Source of the DNA: Neisseria dentiae
Lineage (GTDB): Bacteria > Pseudomonadota > Gammaproteobacteria > Burkholderiales > Neisseriaceae
Length of the DNA: 64,000 nucleotides
Assembly (NCBI RefSeq): GCF_024580525.1
Contig: NZ_JANIKQ010000007.1
Coordinates: forward strand, 54,750-118,749
Direction of reading: 5' to 3'
Shown here: positions 56,766-64,000 of the stretch, piece after piece
Numbering within the stretch: position 1 is the first letter of the stretch
How the letters are laid out: every line of letters begins with the position of its first letter
Program-made: the position numbers and the translations under genes
Notes under the pieces: model-generated
The model's database searches: none
Told to the model about the DNA's origin: nothing
The model's input: only the letters and a program-made list of their open reading frames with translations

Positions 56766-57371
56766 TTATTCGGGTTTCACGGAGGCTTTCACCCAAGCCA
56801 GGCTTTCGCGCACGATTTTGCGCGAGTAATCCAGTGTTTTTTCATCGCAGTCGTCTATGCCCGAATAAATCTGTAGGTTTTTTTCATGGCCCCATTGCTT
56901 GTCGGCCAGCCAGCGCGCCCGTTTGAGGTGGTAGTCGGCACTGACGATGATGATGTTGCTGTTGTTGGTGAGCGGAATCGAGCTGAACAAAATGTTTTCG
57001 TAAGTGTTTTCCGATTTGCCTTCGGTGGCGATGCGCGATTCGGGCACGCCCAGCTCGATGGCGATGGCTTTCATATGGCGGGCTTCGTTGCTGCCGTCGC
57101 TGTCGGTGCCGCCGCTCACCACCAGTTTGGGCACTTTGCCCGCATGATAGAGGTCGGCGGCGGCGGCCACGCGCGAACGCAGGCAGGGGTTGGGGCGGCC
57201 GTTTTTGTTGACGGCGTTGCCCAACACCAACACGGCATCGGCGGGTTGGATTTCTTCGATGGTGATGCGGCGGGCGGATACCGCCGAAACATACACCCAA
57301 ATCAGCAGCAGAAACCAGCACAAGGCCAGCGCCACAGGCAGATAGAGCAACATATAGCGTTTTTTGTTCAT
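56766..57371 (-). CDS. YdcF/SanA-family (DUF218) membrane protein
   Basis: This 201-residue protein has one N-terminal membrane helix (MLLYLPVALALCWFLLLIWV). A DUF218 domain in the periplasm follows: PADAVLVLGNAVNKNGRPNP, LVVSGGTDSDGSNEARHMKA, ATEGKSENTYENILFS and IIIVSADYHLKRAR. Relatives (SanA, ElyC, YdcF) affect envelope integrity and peptidoglycan precursor use. The exact reaction is unknown. Confidence 0.87.
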   Translation of the reverse strand: MNKKRYMLLYLPVALALCWFLLLIWVYVSAVSARRITIEEIQPADAVLVLGNAVNKNGRPNPCLRSRVAAAADLYHAGKVPKLVVSGGTDSDGSNEARHMKAIAIELGVPESRIATEGKSENTYENILFSSIPLTNNSNIIIVSADYHLKRARWLADKQWGHEKNLQIYSGIDDCDEKTLDYSRKIVRESLAWVKASVKPE

Positions 57372-57702
57372 ATTATTCAGATGGTTGTGTGGCAGGGTTT
57401 GGGATGTCGGAGTGCGCGCCGCGTGTGTTTTTTGCTGACGGCGGCAGGCTGGTACCCGGCAAGCCGCACTTTACCGCAAGTTACTGCGGTATAAAGGCAA
57501 CAAACCAAAATCTATGTAAAAAATAATCTGAAAGCGCAATAAACGGGCAATAAAATTGCCGAACGGAATAAAATAAGGAATGCGCGGTTGATAAAACGGT
57601 TTAAAATATAGCCAAACAAAATAAAAACGCCACGGTGCCGGCCTGCCTTGAGTGCCGCCGCACGGCTTTTAAGTTTCTTTTTATTTCGTTTGGCTATACC
57701 AT
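57372..57702. other. AT-rich divergent region upstream of pncC
   Basis: It contains the YdcF-family leader, a long A/T-rich stretch and a 92-bp element with 21-base inverted ends (57607-57698) that stops 4 bp before the first possible pncC start. No coding sequence is seen. Confidence 0.5.
57607..57698. repeat. 92-bp element with 21-base terminal inverted repeats
   Basis: The left arm (57607-57627) begins TATAGCCAAAC and the right arm (57678-57698) ends GTTTGGCTATA; the 21-base arms match at 20 positions. The GC-rich centre (GCCACGGTGCCGGCCTGCC and onward) contrasts with the arms. The TA at both outer ends and the size recall Correia-type elements, but the arm sequence differs. Confidence 0.65.
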
Positions 57703-58212
57703 ATGAATAAAATACAGTTCAATGAAAGTTATCCGCTCATGAACCCCACCTTATCCGCCTTAACCGCCCGCCTGAACGAGCGCGGGCAAACCGTAACCTG
57801 CGCCGAATCGTGCACCGGCGGCCTGCTGGCAGCCGAACTCACCCGCTTGCCGGGCAGCTCGGCATGGTTTCACACCGGCTTTATCACATACAGCAACGAA
57901 GCCAAGCAGCAGCTTTTGGGCGTGAAAAGCAACACGCTTGATTTTTACGGCGCGGTGAGCGAGGAAACCGTGCGCGAAATGGCACTCGGGGCACTGATTG
58001 CCGCCAAGGCCGACTATGCCTTGAGTATTTCCGGTATTGCCGGGCCGGAGGGCGGCAGCGAGGCCAAACCCGTCGGCACGGTGTGGTTCGGGCTGGCCAC
58101 CAAGCAGCGCATTTGGGCGCAGCGCGCGTTTTTCGAGGGCGACCGCGACAGCATACGCGGGCAGGCCGTGCAGTTTGCGCTGGCGTTTTTGAAAAACAAA
58201 ATGATAGGTTAG
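57703..58212 (+). CDS. pncC: nicotinamide-nucleotide amidohydrolase (CinA C-terminal type)
   Basis: PncC deamidates NMN to NaMN in pyridine nucleotide recycling. The protein of 157-169 residues has the family blocks TVTCAESCTGGLLAAELTRL, SSAWFHTGFITYSNEAKQQL and LSISGIAGPEGGSEAKPVGT. Two starts are possible, ATG at 57703 and ATG at 57739; the second gives the usual family start (MNPTLSALTARL). An inverted-repeat element ends just before the first. A MITE-like repeat follows the gene. Confidence 0.92.
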   Translation: MNKIQFNESYPLMNPTLSALTARLNERGQTVTCAESCTGGLLAAELTRLPGSSAWFHTGFITYSNEAKQQLLGVKSNTLDFYGAVSEETVREMALGALIAAKADYALSISGIAGPEGGSEAKPVGTVWFGLATKQRIWAQRAFFEGDRDSIRGQAVQFALAFLKNKMIG

Positions 58213-58238
58213 GCGTTGGGGCATAAGAATAAAAGGCC

Positions 58239-58476
58239 GAGACCTTTGCAAAATTCAACACCACCTGAAAAATCTGAATTCCGTCATTAGCTTCGCAAGT
58301 CCGCTGCGCTCCCGCGTAGGCGGGAATCCAGACACTTGGCATCCAAGTATTTGTTTAATCAATACTTCAATATTTCCATCTGGATTCCTGTCTACGCGGG
58401 GGCGCAGCGGACTTGCGAAGCTAATGACGGGATTTAAGCATTTCAGACGGCCTTAAGGTATTTTTGCAAAGGTCTC
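58239..58476. repeat. third full copy of the MITE-like repeat
   Basis: This 238-bp unit starts GAGACCTTTGCAAAA and ends TTTTGCAAAGGTCTC. The internal arms hold CATTAGCTTCGCAAGTCCGC and its inverse around a degenerate dRS3 (CCCGCGTAGGCGGGAAT). Its right 40 bases match those of the copy at 13134. Confidence 0.8.
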
Positions 58477-58709
58477 AGGTGTGGGAAAAGGTCGGGTTGA
58501 TTACACTTTTTATGCCAAACGACTTTTGTTTTTTTGCTGGAATGATGGTTTCGTGATTTTTGAGCATTCTCAAGAACGATGCGGCTTCGCCGTGCCTTTC
58601 GGTATTCTTGACAACCCTCAAAAATCCCAAAATGGGTCTTCAAGCAAAAAGCGAAAAGTGTAAACAACGCTGGAATTTTCTACATCCTCTCAGGCCGTCT
58701 GAAAAAGTT
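58477..58709. other. gap between MITE copy and IS3 fragment
   Basis: AT-rich. It contains TTTTTGAGCATTCTCAAGAA with an inverse CTTGACAACCCTCAAAAA nearby, and one uptake sequence near 58691. No gene is supported. Confidence 0.4.
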
Positions 58710-58944
58710 TGAACTGCCCCCAACACTTGGACAAGTTAAGAATCTTTCTCAAATAGTCTGTTTAAGCCGGGTTCTGCAGCCGACAGGATTCGGCTTTTTT
58801 AAGTTTAAACTAATCCGTTCATGATTGTAGTAATGTATGTAATCATCTGTTACCGCTGCCAGCTCCGCCACCGACAGCGCACCTTCCTGATAGAAGCTTT
58901 CCGTTTTCAGTGTAGTGAAGAAACTCTCCATCGGCGCATTGTCC
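58710..58944 (-). mobile_element. 3' fragment of an IS3-family insertion sequence
   Basis: The reverse strand encodes the end of an IS3-family OrfB transposase: DNAPMESFFTTLKTESFY at 58943 downward, then DDYIHYYNHERISLNLKK with a stop at 58749. The glutamate of the DDE core lies in this part. TGTCCAAGTGTTGGGGGCAG near 58733 to 58714 looks like the element terminus. The 5' part of the transposase is missing, so it is inactive. It sits just upstream of the tpsB promoter region. Confidence 0.82.
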
Positions 58945-59049
58945 TATTCTGAATTTAAGCCACTGTATCAACCGCCGGTTTTTCCGACGCGCCGGTATCC
59001 GATTCCATTCGGTTGCTTTAAAATCCGCCCGTCATTTATATATGCTTTT

Positions 59050-59098
59050 GTTGTATGCAAATGGTTAAATTGGTTTGAATTAACCATTTGCATACAAC
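59050..59098. repeat. perfect 19-bp inverted repeat just before the tpsB start
   Basis: The left arm GTTGTATGCAAATGGTTAA (59050-59068) is the exact inverse of 59080-59098, with an 11-base loop. The right arm ends 6 bp before the ATG at 59105, so it takes the place of the ribosome-binding site. It has no run of T after it, which argues against a plain terminator. A regulator site, an RNA switch or a recombination site are possible. Confidence 0.8.
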
Positions 59099-59104
59099 TT
59101 CATC

Positions 59105-60862
59105 ATGAGCCTGCGTTCCCCGTTCCGTTTATATTTTCCCGCCTTCTGCATCACTTCTGCCGTTGCCCCGGTGCTGGCCGACGATCTGCCGGCTGCCGTT
59201 ATCGAGCAGCGCCAATCGGTGCAGGAAGCGCAGCGGCAGCAGCAGCTGCAGCAGCTTCAGCCGCAGCCCGATGTGCGTTTGGACGCCCCGCCGGTGCAGG
59301 CGGTGCAGGCATTGCCGCAAGGAGAAACGCCGTGTTTCGCCGTTAACCGCATCAGCCTTGAGGGTGACGAAGCCGGCCGTTTCGGGTTTGCATTGGCGCA
59401 GGCGTTGGAGCGGTCGGGTTTTGAAGCGGGCATGTGCTTGGGCGCGCAGGGCATCAACCATATCATGACGTTGGCGCAAAACGCCCTGATTGGGCGGGGC
59501 TACACCACCACCCGTATTTTGGCGGCGCCGCAGGATTTGAACGAAGGTGCGCTGGTGCTGACGGTGGTGCCGGGGCGTATCCGCGAAATCCGTGTCGATA
59601 CGGCCGACGTGGTGCACACCCATGCCGATCGGATAGTGTCGTTTCAAAACGAATTTCCGGCAGCGGCGGGCGATATTCTGAATCTTCGCGATTTGGAGCA
59701 GGGTTTGGAAAACCTCAAGCGTATTCCCACGGCCGAGGCGGATATCCGCATTGTTCCGGCGGATAAGCCGTCTGAAAGCGATGTGGTAGTAGTGTGGCGG
59801 CAGCGGGAAGTGCCGTTTCGGGTGAGCGTGGGTGTGGACGACAGCGGCAGCAAGGCTACCGGCAAATATCAGGGCAGCATCACGTTGTCGGCAGATAACC
59901 CGCTCGGGCTGAGCGATTTGTTTTATGCATCATATAACCGTGATTTGGGGCACAAAGCATCGTATACCGATGCCGAAGGGCGGCATACCGGCAGCGGCAC
60001 CAACGGCTACAACCTGCATTATTCGGTTCCGTTCGGTTACTGGCAGGCATTTTGGAACCACAGTTATTACCGCTATCACCAAGCTGTGGCGGGTGATTCG
60101 CAAAACTACGACTACAACGGCAAGAGCTATACCAGCGAGGCAGGGCTGAGCCGCCTGCTTTACCGCGATGCGCGCCGTAAAACCCATATAACGGCCAAAC
60201 TGTGGCAGCGCGAATCAGAAAGTTTCATCGATGATGCGCCGATTGAAGTGCAGCACCGCCGCACCGCAGGCTGGGCAGTGGGTGTAACGCATAAAGAATA
60301 CCTCGGGCAGGCCACACTCGATTTCGGCATCAACTACAAACGCGGCACCGGCCGCAACCGCAGCCTGAAGGCACCCGAAGAAGCGTTTGGAGAAGGCGTT
60401 TCGCGTGCGGAAATACTCAATGCCGACGTCGGTTTGAATCTGCCGTTTGCTTTGGGCCGGCAGCTGTTTGCCTACGACACGCAAGCGCATATGCAGTGGA
60501 GCCGCAAGCCGCTGGTGCCGCAAGACAGGCTGGCTATCGGCAACCGCTATACCGTGCGCGGTTTTGACGGCGAAACGGTGTTGTCGGCCGAGCGCGGCTG
60601 GTATTGGCGCAACGATTGGTCGTGGCAGTATCTGCCAACCCATCAGGTTTACCTGGCAGCTGATGCAGGGCGCGTATCCGGCCCTTCGGCGCAGTATCTT
60701 GCCGGGCAAACATTGGTTGGTGCGGCAATAGGTTTGAAAGGTCAGGTAAAGGCAGGCGGCAACCTTTCCTACAACCTGTTTGCAGGCAAGCCGCTTAAAA
60801 AACCGGCGCGCTTCCAAACCGCTTCCGCCACCTACGGTTTCAACCTGAACTATTCGTTTTAA
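59105..60862 (+). CDS. tpsB: two-partner secretion outer-membrane transporter (TpsB/FhaC family)
   Basis: TpsB exports one large TpsA protein through a 16-strand barrel. The 585-residue protein has a signal peptide (ending VAPVLADDLPAA). A helix and linker rich in Gln follow, then POTRA domains (about 70-230) with ALIGRGYTTTRILAAPQDLN and LVLTVVPGRIREIRV. The barrel ends in NYSF. The family motif TVRGFDGE lies near residue 482. Cys79 and Cys105 could form a POTRA disulfide. It is followed by its likely substrate gene. No clear Shine-Dalgarno sequence is present; an inverted repeat lies at that place. Confidence 0.93.
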   Translation: MSLRSPFRLYFPAFCITSAVAPVLADDLPAAVIEQRQSVQEAQRQQQLQQLQPQPDVRLDAPPVQAVQALPQGETPCFAVNRISLEGDEAGRFGFALAQALERSGFEAGMCLGAQGINHIMTLAQNALIGRGYTTTRILAAPQDLNEGALVLTVVPGRIREIRVDTADVVHTHADRIVSFQNEFPAAAGDILNLRDLEQGLENLKRIPTAEADIRIVPADKPSESDVVVVWRQREVPFRVSVGVDDSGSKATGKYQGSITLSADNPLGLSDLFYASYNRDLGHKASYTDAEGRHTGSGTNGYNLHYSVPFGYWQAFWNHSYYRYHQAVAGDSQNYDYNGKSYTSEAGLSRLLYRDARRKTHITAKLWQRESESFIDDAPIEVQHRRTAGWAVGVTHKEYLGQATLDFGINYKRGTGRNRSLKAPEEAFGEGVSRAEILNADVGLNLPFALGRQLFAYDTQAHMQWSRKPLVPQDRLAIGNRYTVRGFDGETVLSAERGWYWRNDWSWQYLPTHQVYLAADAGRVSGPSAQYLAGQTLVGAAIGLKGQVKAGGNLSYNLFAGKPLKKPARFQTASATYGFNLNYSF

Positions 60863-60871
60863 TTAATTTCA

Positions 60872-60908
60872 AGGCCGTCTGAAAAGAAAATCTTTTTTCA
60901 GACGGCCT
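60872..60908. terminator. uptake-sequence hairpin between tpsB and tpsA
   Basis: AGGCCGTCTGAAAA and TTTTCAGACGGCCT are inverted around about 9 bases in a 77-bp gap. It may make tpsA expression partly independent of tpsB, or simply reflect uptake-sequence placement. Confidence 0.6.
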
Positions 60909-60939
60909 GCTGCGTTTATCAAGTTATAAGGACCCAGCC

Positions 60940-63900
60940 ATGAACAAAACCCTCTACCGAGTGATTTTCAACGCGCACAAAGGCTGCCTGACGGCGGTGC
61001 CGGAATATGCCGCCCGCCGGGGCAAGAGCACGGCAGACAAGCCGTCGGCAGGCGGGGTGCGGTTCGGTATCGGCAGGCTGGCCTTCTCGATTATGGCGGC
61101 AACCGGGGCGGCGGCGGTGCTGCCTGCGCAGGCATCCGACATCAGGGCCGACCGCAACGCGCCCGCCGGCCAACAGCCCACGGTATTGCAAACCGCCAAC
61201 GGTCTGCCGCAGGTGAATATCCAAACCCCGAGCGCGGCGGGGGTGTCGGTAAACCAATACCGGCAATTCGACGTTTCGCAGCGCGGCGCGGTTTTGAACA
61301 ACAGCCGCGGCAACGTGCAGACGCGGCTGGGCGGGTGGATACAGGGCAACCCGTGGCTGGCGGGCGGCGAAGCGCGCATTATTGTGAACCAGGTAAACAG
61401 CGCCGCCCCTTCCCGGCTCAACGGCTACATCGAAACCGCCGGCCGACGCGCCGAAGTGGTGGTGGCCAACCCCGCGGGCATACAGATAAACGGCGGCGGC
61501 TTTATCAATGCGGCGGGGGTAACCTTAACCACCGGCAAACCGTTGTTTGACAACGGCTCGCTGAGCGGCTTTCAAGTGCGTGGGGGCGGTATTGCGGTGA
61601 ATGGCGCCGGACTGGATACATCCGATGCCGACTACACCCGCATTCTTGCCCGCGCCGCCGAAATCAACGCCGGCGTGTGGGCGCAAGATTTAAGCGTGGT
61701 ATCGGGCGGCAACGATATAGCCGCCGACGGCAAATACCGCGCCGTTTCAGACGGCGGATCCGCAGCGGCGGTTATCGACACCGGCAGGCTGGGCGGGATG
61801 TATGCCGGCAAGATTACCCTGATTGCAACCGGCACGGGCGCAGCCGTCAACAACGCCGGGCAGCTGTATGCCGCCGCCGGCGGGGTAACGCTCAGTGCCG
61901 ATGGCAGAATCGGTAACAGCGGCAGCATCATCAGCGCGGGGAGTGCGGCCGTTGGCACCGGCGCGTTTGCCAACAGCAGCAGCCTTTCTGCACAGCAAGA
62001 TGCCCGCATTCAGACGGCCACGCTGGAAAACAGCGGTTTGATTGCATCGGCGGGCGAAACCGTTATCCGCAACGGCGGCGGGTTGGAGAACAGTGGCAGG
62101 ATTAACGCCAACCGCCTCGATATCGAAACAGGCCGTCTGAACAACAGCGGCGGCATCAGTCAGAGCGGGCAGCAAAACCTGAATGTCAGCGCCAGAGGCG
62201 TAGAGAACCGCGGCCTAATCGGCAGCACACCCGCCGACGGCGGCAACACGGGCGGCGCAACGGGCGGGCAAAACACCCCCGCCGCTCCGGGCGGCGGCAG
62301 CACAAACGGCGGCACCCCCACCGCCCCGGCAGTACCCGCCGCCGCCGGCAACCTTGCCGTTTCAGACGGCCTCACCAACAGCGGCAGCATATCGGCCAAC
62401 GGCCTCACCAACCTCAACGTGGCCGGTGCGTTTAACAACCGCCAAGACATCAGCCTCGGCAGCTTTCTGCAGAAAAGTGGCGATTTCGACAACAGCGGCC
62501 GCTTCTATGCCGCCGATGCCGCCATCGAGGCAGGCAGTATCCGCAACAGCGGCAGCCTCACCGCTGCCTCGGGCAGCGCGACCGCCCGTACGCTGGCCAA
62601 CAGCGGCGAAATAGCCGCCGGCAGCCTGAGCATAGCCGCCGCGCTCACCAACCAAAACCGCATCACCACACAAAGCCTGAACATCAGCGGCGATATCCGC
62701 AACAGCGGCACTATTGCCGCCGACGATTTGGCGGTTAACGCCCGGCAGCTCGACAACCGCAGCGGCAGCATTCACGGCAGCGGCAGCGTTGATCTTGCCG
62801 TTTCAGACGGCCTCGACAACAGCGCAGGCGGCATCACCGCGGGCGGCAGCCTCAAAGTGCACGACCGTCAGGCGCAGAGCCTCGCCGTTCTCAACACCGG
62901 CGGCCGCATTCTGGCCGGTGCCGACCTGGGCATAGAAGCCAAATCCTTAACCAACGACGGCACCACCGGAGCCAACCGCGACACCGTTATCAAACTGTAT
63001 GACAGCTTCCACAACAGCTGCACGCTCGAATCCGGCCGTCTGCTGAGCATAGAGAGCAGCGGCGACATCACCAACAGCGGCACCCTGCGCGGCGGCGGCG
63101 CGCTGTATGTGAACGCCGCCGGCATTCACAACAGCGGCACAGCCGAATCCGGCGGCGACACCCGCCTGAATGCCCGCGGCACTTTGGCCAACAGCGGTCT
63201 CATCAACAGCAACGGCCTCACCGCCGCCGTTGCCGGCCATATCGACAACATCGGCCGCCTATACGGCGACTGGGTGGCATTGGGCGGAGAGCGGCTCAGC
63301 AACCGCGAAAGCGCCGACGGCAAGGCAGGAGTGGTTGCCGCACGGCAGCATCTGGCGGTGGGGGTGGCAGACATCCGCAATCAGGAAGGCGCCATTCTCA
63401 GCAGCGAAGGCACGTTGGCGATAGGCGGCCGTCTGAACGAAGCCCGGCAGGCCGAGGGGATGGCGCAGAGGTTGGTGAACAGCAGCGCGAAGATAGAAGC
63501 CAAAGGCAGCGGCCGCATTGCAGCGGCGTATCTGGTTAACGAAGATCCGCATTTGAAAGTGGAAGAATATCTGGCGGAGCAGAAAGATGTGGTCAGCTAC
63601 ACCCGGGTGGGCGAGGCCGAGCCATTCTTTGTCGAAGGCAGAGACGGAACGGTCAAATGGGAGAAGCACGATGTCAATCTGTTTCCCCATCAGGGCGGCA
63701 ACATCCACTACCACAAATACGCCGTCGAACAGCTGCGCCGCAACACCTACACGCAAAACACCTACCGCCAGCGCATTATCGAAAGCCGGCCGGCCGAAAT
63801 TCTGATCGGCGGCGATCTGCATATCAGCGGCGAAAACTGGCAAAACAAAGACGGCAACATTCTGGTGGGCGGCACCTTATCGGGCAACGGCAACGGGTTG

Positions 63901-64000
63901 CCGAAAAACGAGCCGACCCAAGCGGTGGTGCGGGTGGAGAACGACGGCCATTCGCGCCGGGGCAGCTACGACAAACACGGCTGGGGAAAACGCCACATCG
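60940..64000 (+). CDS. tpsA: large filamentous-hemagglutinin-type exoprotein (TpsA), 5' part
   Basis: The frame stays open for 1020 codons to the window edge. It begins with an extended signal peptide (MNKTLYRVIFNAHKG, then a hydrophobic part ending near LPAQA). The TPS secretion domain follows (about 70-320), with ANPAGIQINGGGFINAAGVT in place of the usual NPNGI motif. Then come dozens of short beta-helix repeats of the NSG-type (LENSGLIASAGE, LANSGLINSNG). Near 860-980 the text changes to YTRVGEAEPFFVEGRDGTVK and RIIESRPAEILIGGDLHISG, as in the FHA-1 transition of CdiA/FhaB proteins. It may be an adhesin or a contact-dependent toxin; the C terminus that would decide lies outside. At least three uptake sequences are read in frame as AVSDG. 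TAAGGACCCAGCC precedes the ATG. Confidence 0.92.
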   Translation, partial: MNKTLYRVIFNAHKGCLTAVPEYAARRGKSTADKPSAGGVRFGIGRLAFSIMAATGAAAVLPAQASDIRADRNAPAGQQPTVLQTANGLPQVNIQTPSAAGVSVNQYRQFDVSQRGAVLNNSRGNVQTRLGGWIQGNPWLAGGEARIIVNQVNSAAPSRLNGYIETAGRRAEVVVANPAGIQINGGGFINAAGVTLTTGKPLFDNGSLSGFQVRGGGIAVNGAGLDTSDADYTRILARAAEINAGVWAQDLSVVSGGNDIAADGKYRAVSDGGSAAAVIDTGRLGGMYAGKITLIATGTGAAVNNAGQLYAAAGGVTLSADGRIGNSGSIISAGSAAVGTGAFANSSSLSAQQDARIQTATLENSGLIASAGETVIRNGGGLENSGRINANRLDIETGRLNNSGGISQSGQQNLNVSARGVENRGLIGSTPADGGNTGGATGGQNTPAAPGGGSTNGGTPTAPAVPAAAGNLAVSDGLTNSGSISANGLTNLNVAGAFNNRQDISLGSFLQKSGDFDNSGRFYAADAAIEAGSIRNSGSLTAASGSATARTLANSGEIAAGSLSIAAALTNQNRITTQSLNISGDIRNSGTIAADDLAVNARQLDNRSGSIHGSGSVDLAVSDGLDNSAGGITAGGSLKVHDRQAQSLAVLNTGGRILAGADLGIEAKSLTNDGTTGANRDTVIKLYDSFHNSCTLESGRLLSIESSGDITNSGTLRGGGALYVNAAGIHNSGTAESGGDTRLNARGTLANSGLINSNGLTAAVAGHIDNIGRLYGDWVALGGERLSNRESADGKAGVVAARQHLAVGVADIRNQEGAILSSEGTLAIGGRLNEARQAEGMAQRLVNSSAKIEAKGSGRIAAAYLVNEDPHLKVEEYLAEQKDVVSYTRVGEAEPFFVEGRDGTVKWEKHDVNLFPHQGGNIHYHKYAVEQLRRNTYTQNTYRQRIIESRPAEILIGGDLHISGENWQNKDGNILVGGTLSGNGNGLPKNEPTQAVVRVENDGHSRRGSYDKHGWGKRHI

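Noticed and set aside
58749..58931. IS3 fragment considered as a functional small gene
   Set aside because: It contains only the last transposase segment, with a stop just upstream of DNAPM in the same frame, and lacks the first catalytic residues.

Overview
The window is a stretch of chromosome from a Neisseria species or close relative. The main evidence is the density of the neisserial DNA uptake sequence in its AG form (AGGCCGTCTGAA), often paired head to head as hairpins between genes. dRS3-type repeats (ATTCCC-N8-GGGAAT), remnants of IS5/IS1106-like and IS3-family elements, and the order of the envelope genes point the same way. Base composition is moderately GC-rich, except for a few AT-rich accessory patches. 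The species cannot be named from the sequence alone.

Layout. 1-8.2 kb: an FMN nitroreductase (cut by the window edge), wrbA, a YihY/BrkB membrane protein, an RNase II-family exoribonuclease, a NYN-domain protein, bioB and several small genes. 8.3-13.4 kb: a decay zone. An RbbA/YhhJ-type ABC exporter has collapsed through deletions and frameshifts and is split by an inserted glycosyltransferase-DedA pair. The 3' end of an IS5-family element follows, then two copies of a MITE-like repeat on either side of an MscS channel gene. 13.4-16.1 kb: an AGCS symporter, a gamma-carbonic anhydrase and a small membrane protein. 16.3-29.8 kb: the conserved block rpsB-tsf-pyrH-frr-uppS-cdsA-dxr-rseP-bamA-skp-lpxD-fabZ-lpxA, linking translation, isoprenoid and phospholipid synthesis, outer-membrane protein assembly and lipid A synthesis. 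30-37.2 kb: an aldehyde dehydrogenase, an iron(III) ABC importer whose binding protein is divergent from its permease and ATPase, and waaA. 37.3-43.1 kb: tamA-tamB. 43.5-49 kb: sstT, small envelope proteins, an outer-membrane barrel, a dienelactone hydrolase-family enzyme and a glycine-zipper lipoprotein. 49.2-51.2 kb: metG. 51.7-53.5 kb: an isolated, strikingly AT-rich gene for a one-polypeptide GmrSD-like (DUF262 + DUF1524) protein, probably a type IV restriction or anti-phage effector. 53.8-58.2 kb: lpxB-rnhB, a BioC-like methyltransferase, a YdcF-family protein and pncC. 58.2-64 kb: a MITE copy, an IS3-family transposase fragment and a two-partner secretion pair, tpsB followed by a very large tpsA that runs off the window.

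Much of the window serves the Gram-negative envelope: BamA, Skp, RseP and TamAB build and police the outer membrane, LpxD/FabZ/LpxA/LpxB/WaaA make lipid A-Kdo, and UppS/CdsA/Dxr supply lipid carriers. The accessory content most worth attention is the GmrSD-like island, the TpsBA system with a perfect 19-bp inverted repeat directly before the tpsB start, the collapsed exporter with its cleanly inserted module, and a family of small repeats whose ends match those of a decayed IS. I saw no tRNA, rRNA or CRISPR array. All readings were made by eye, without database searches.
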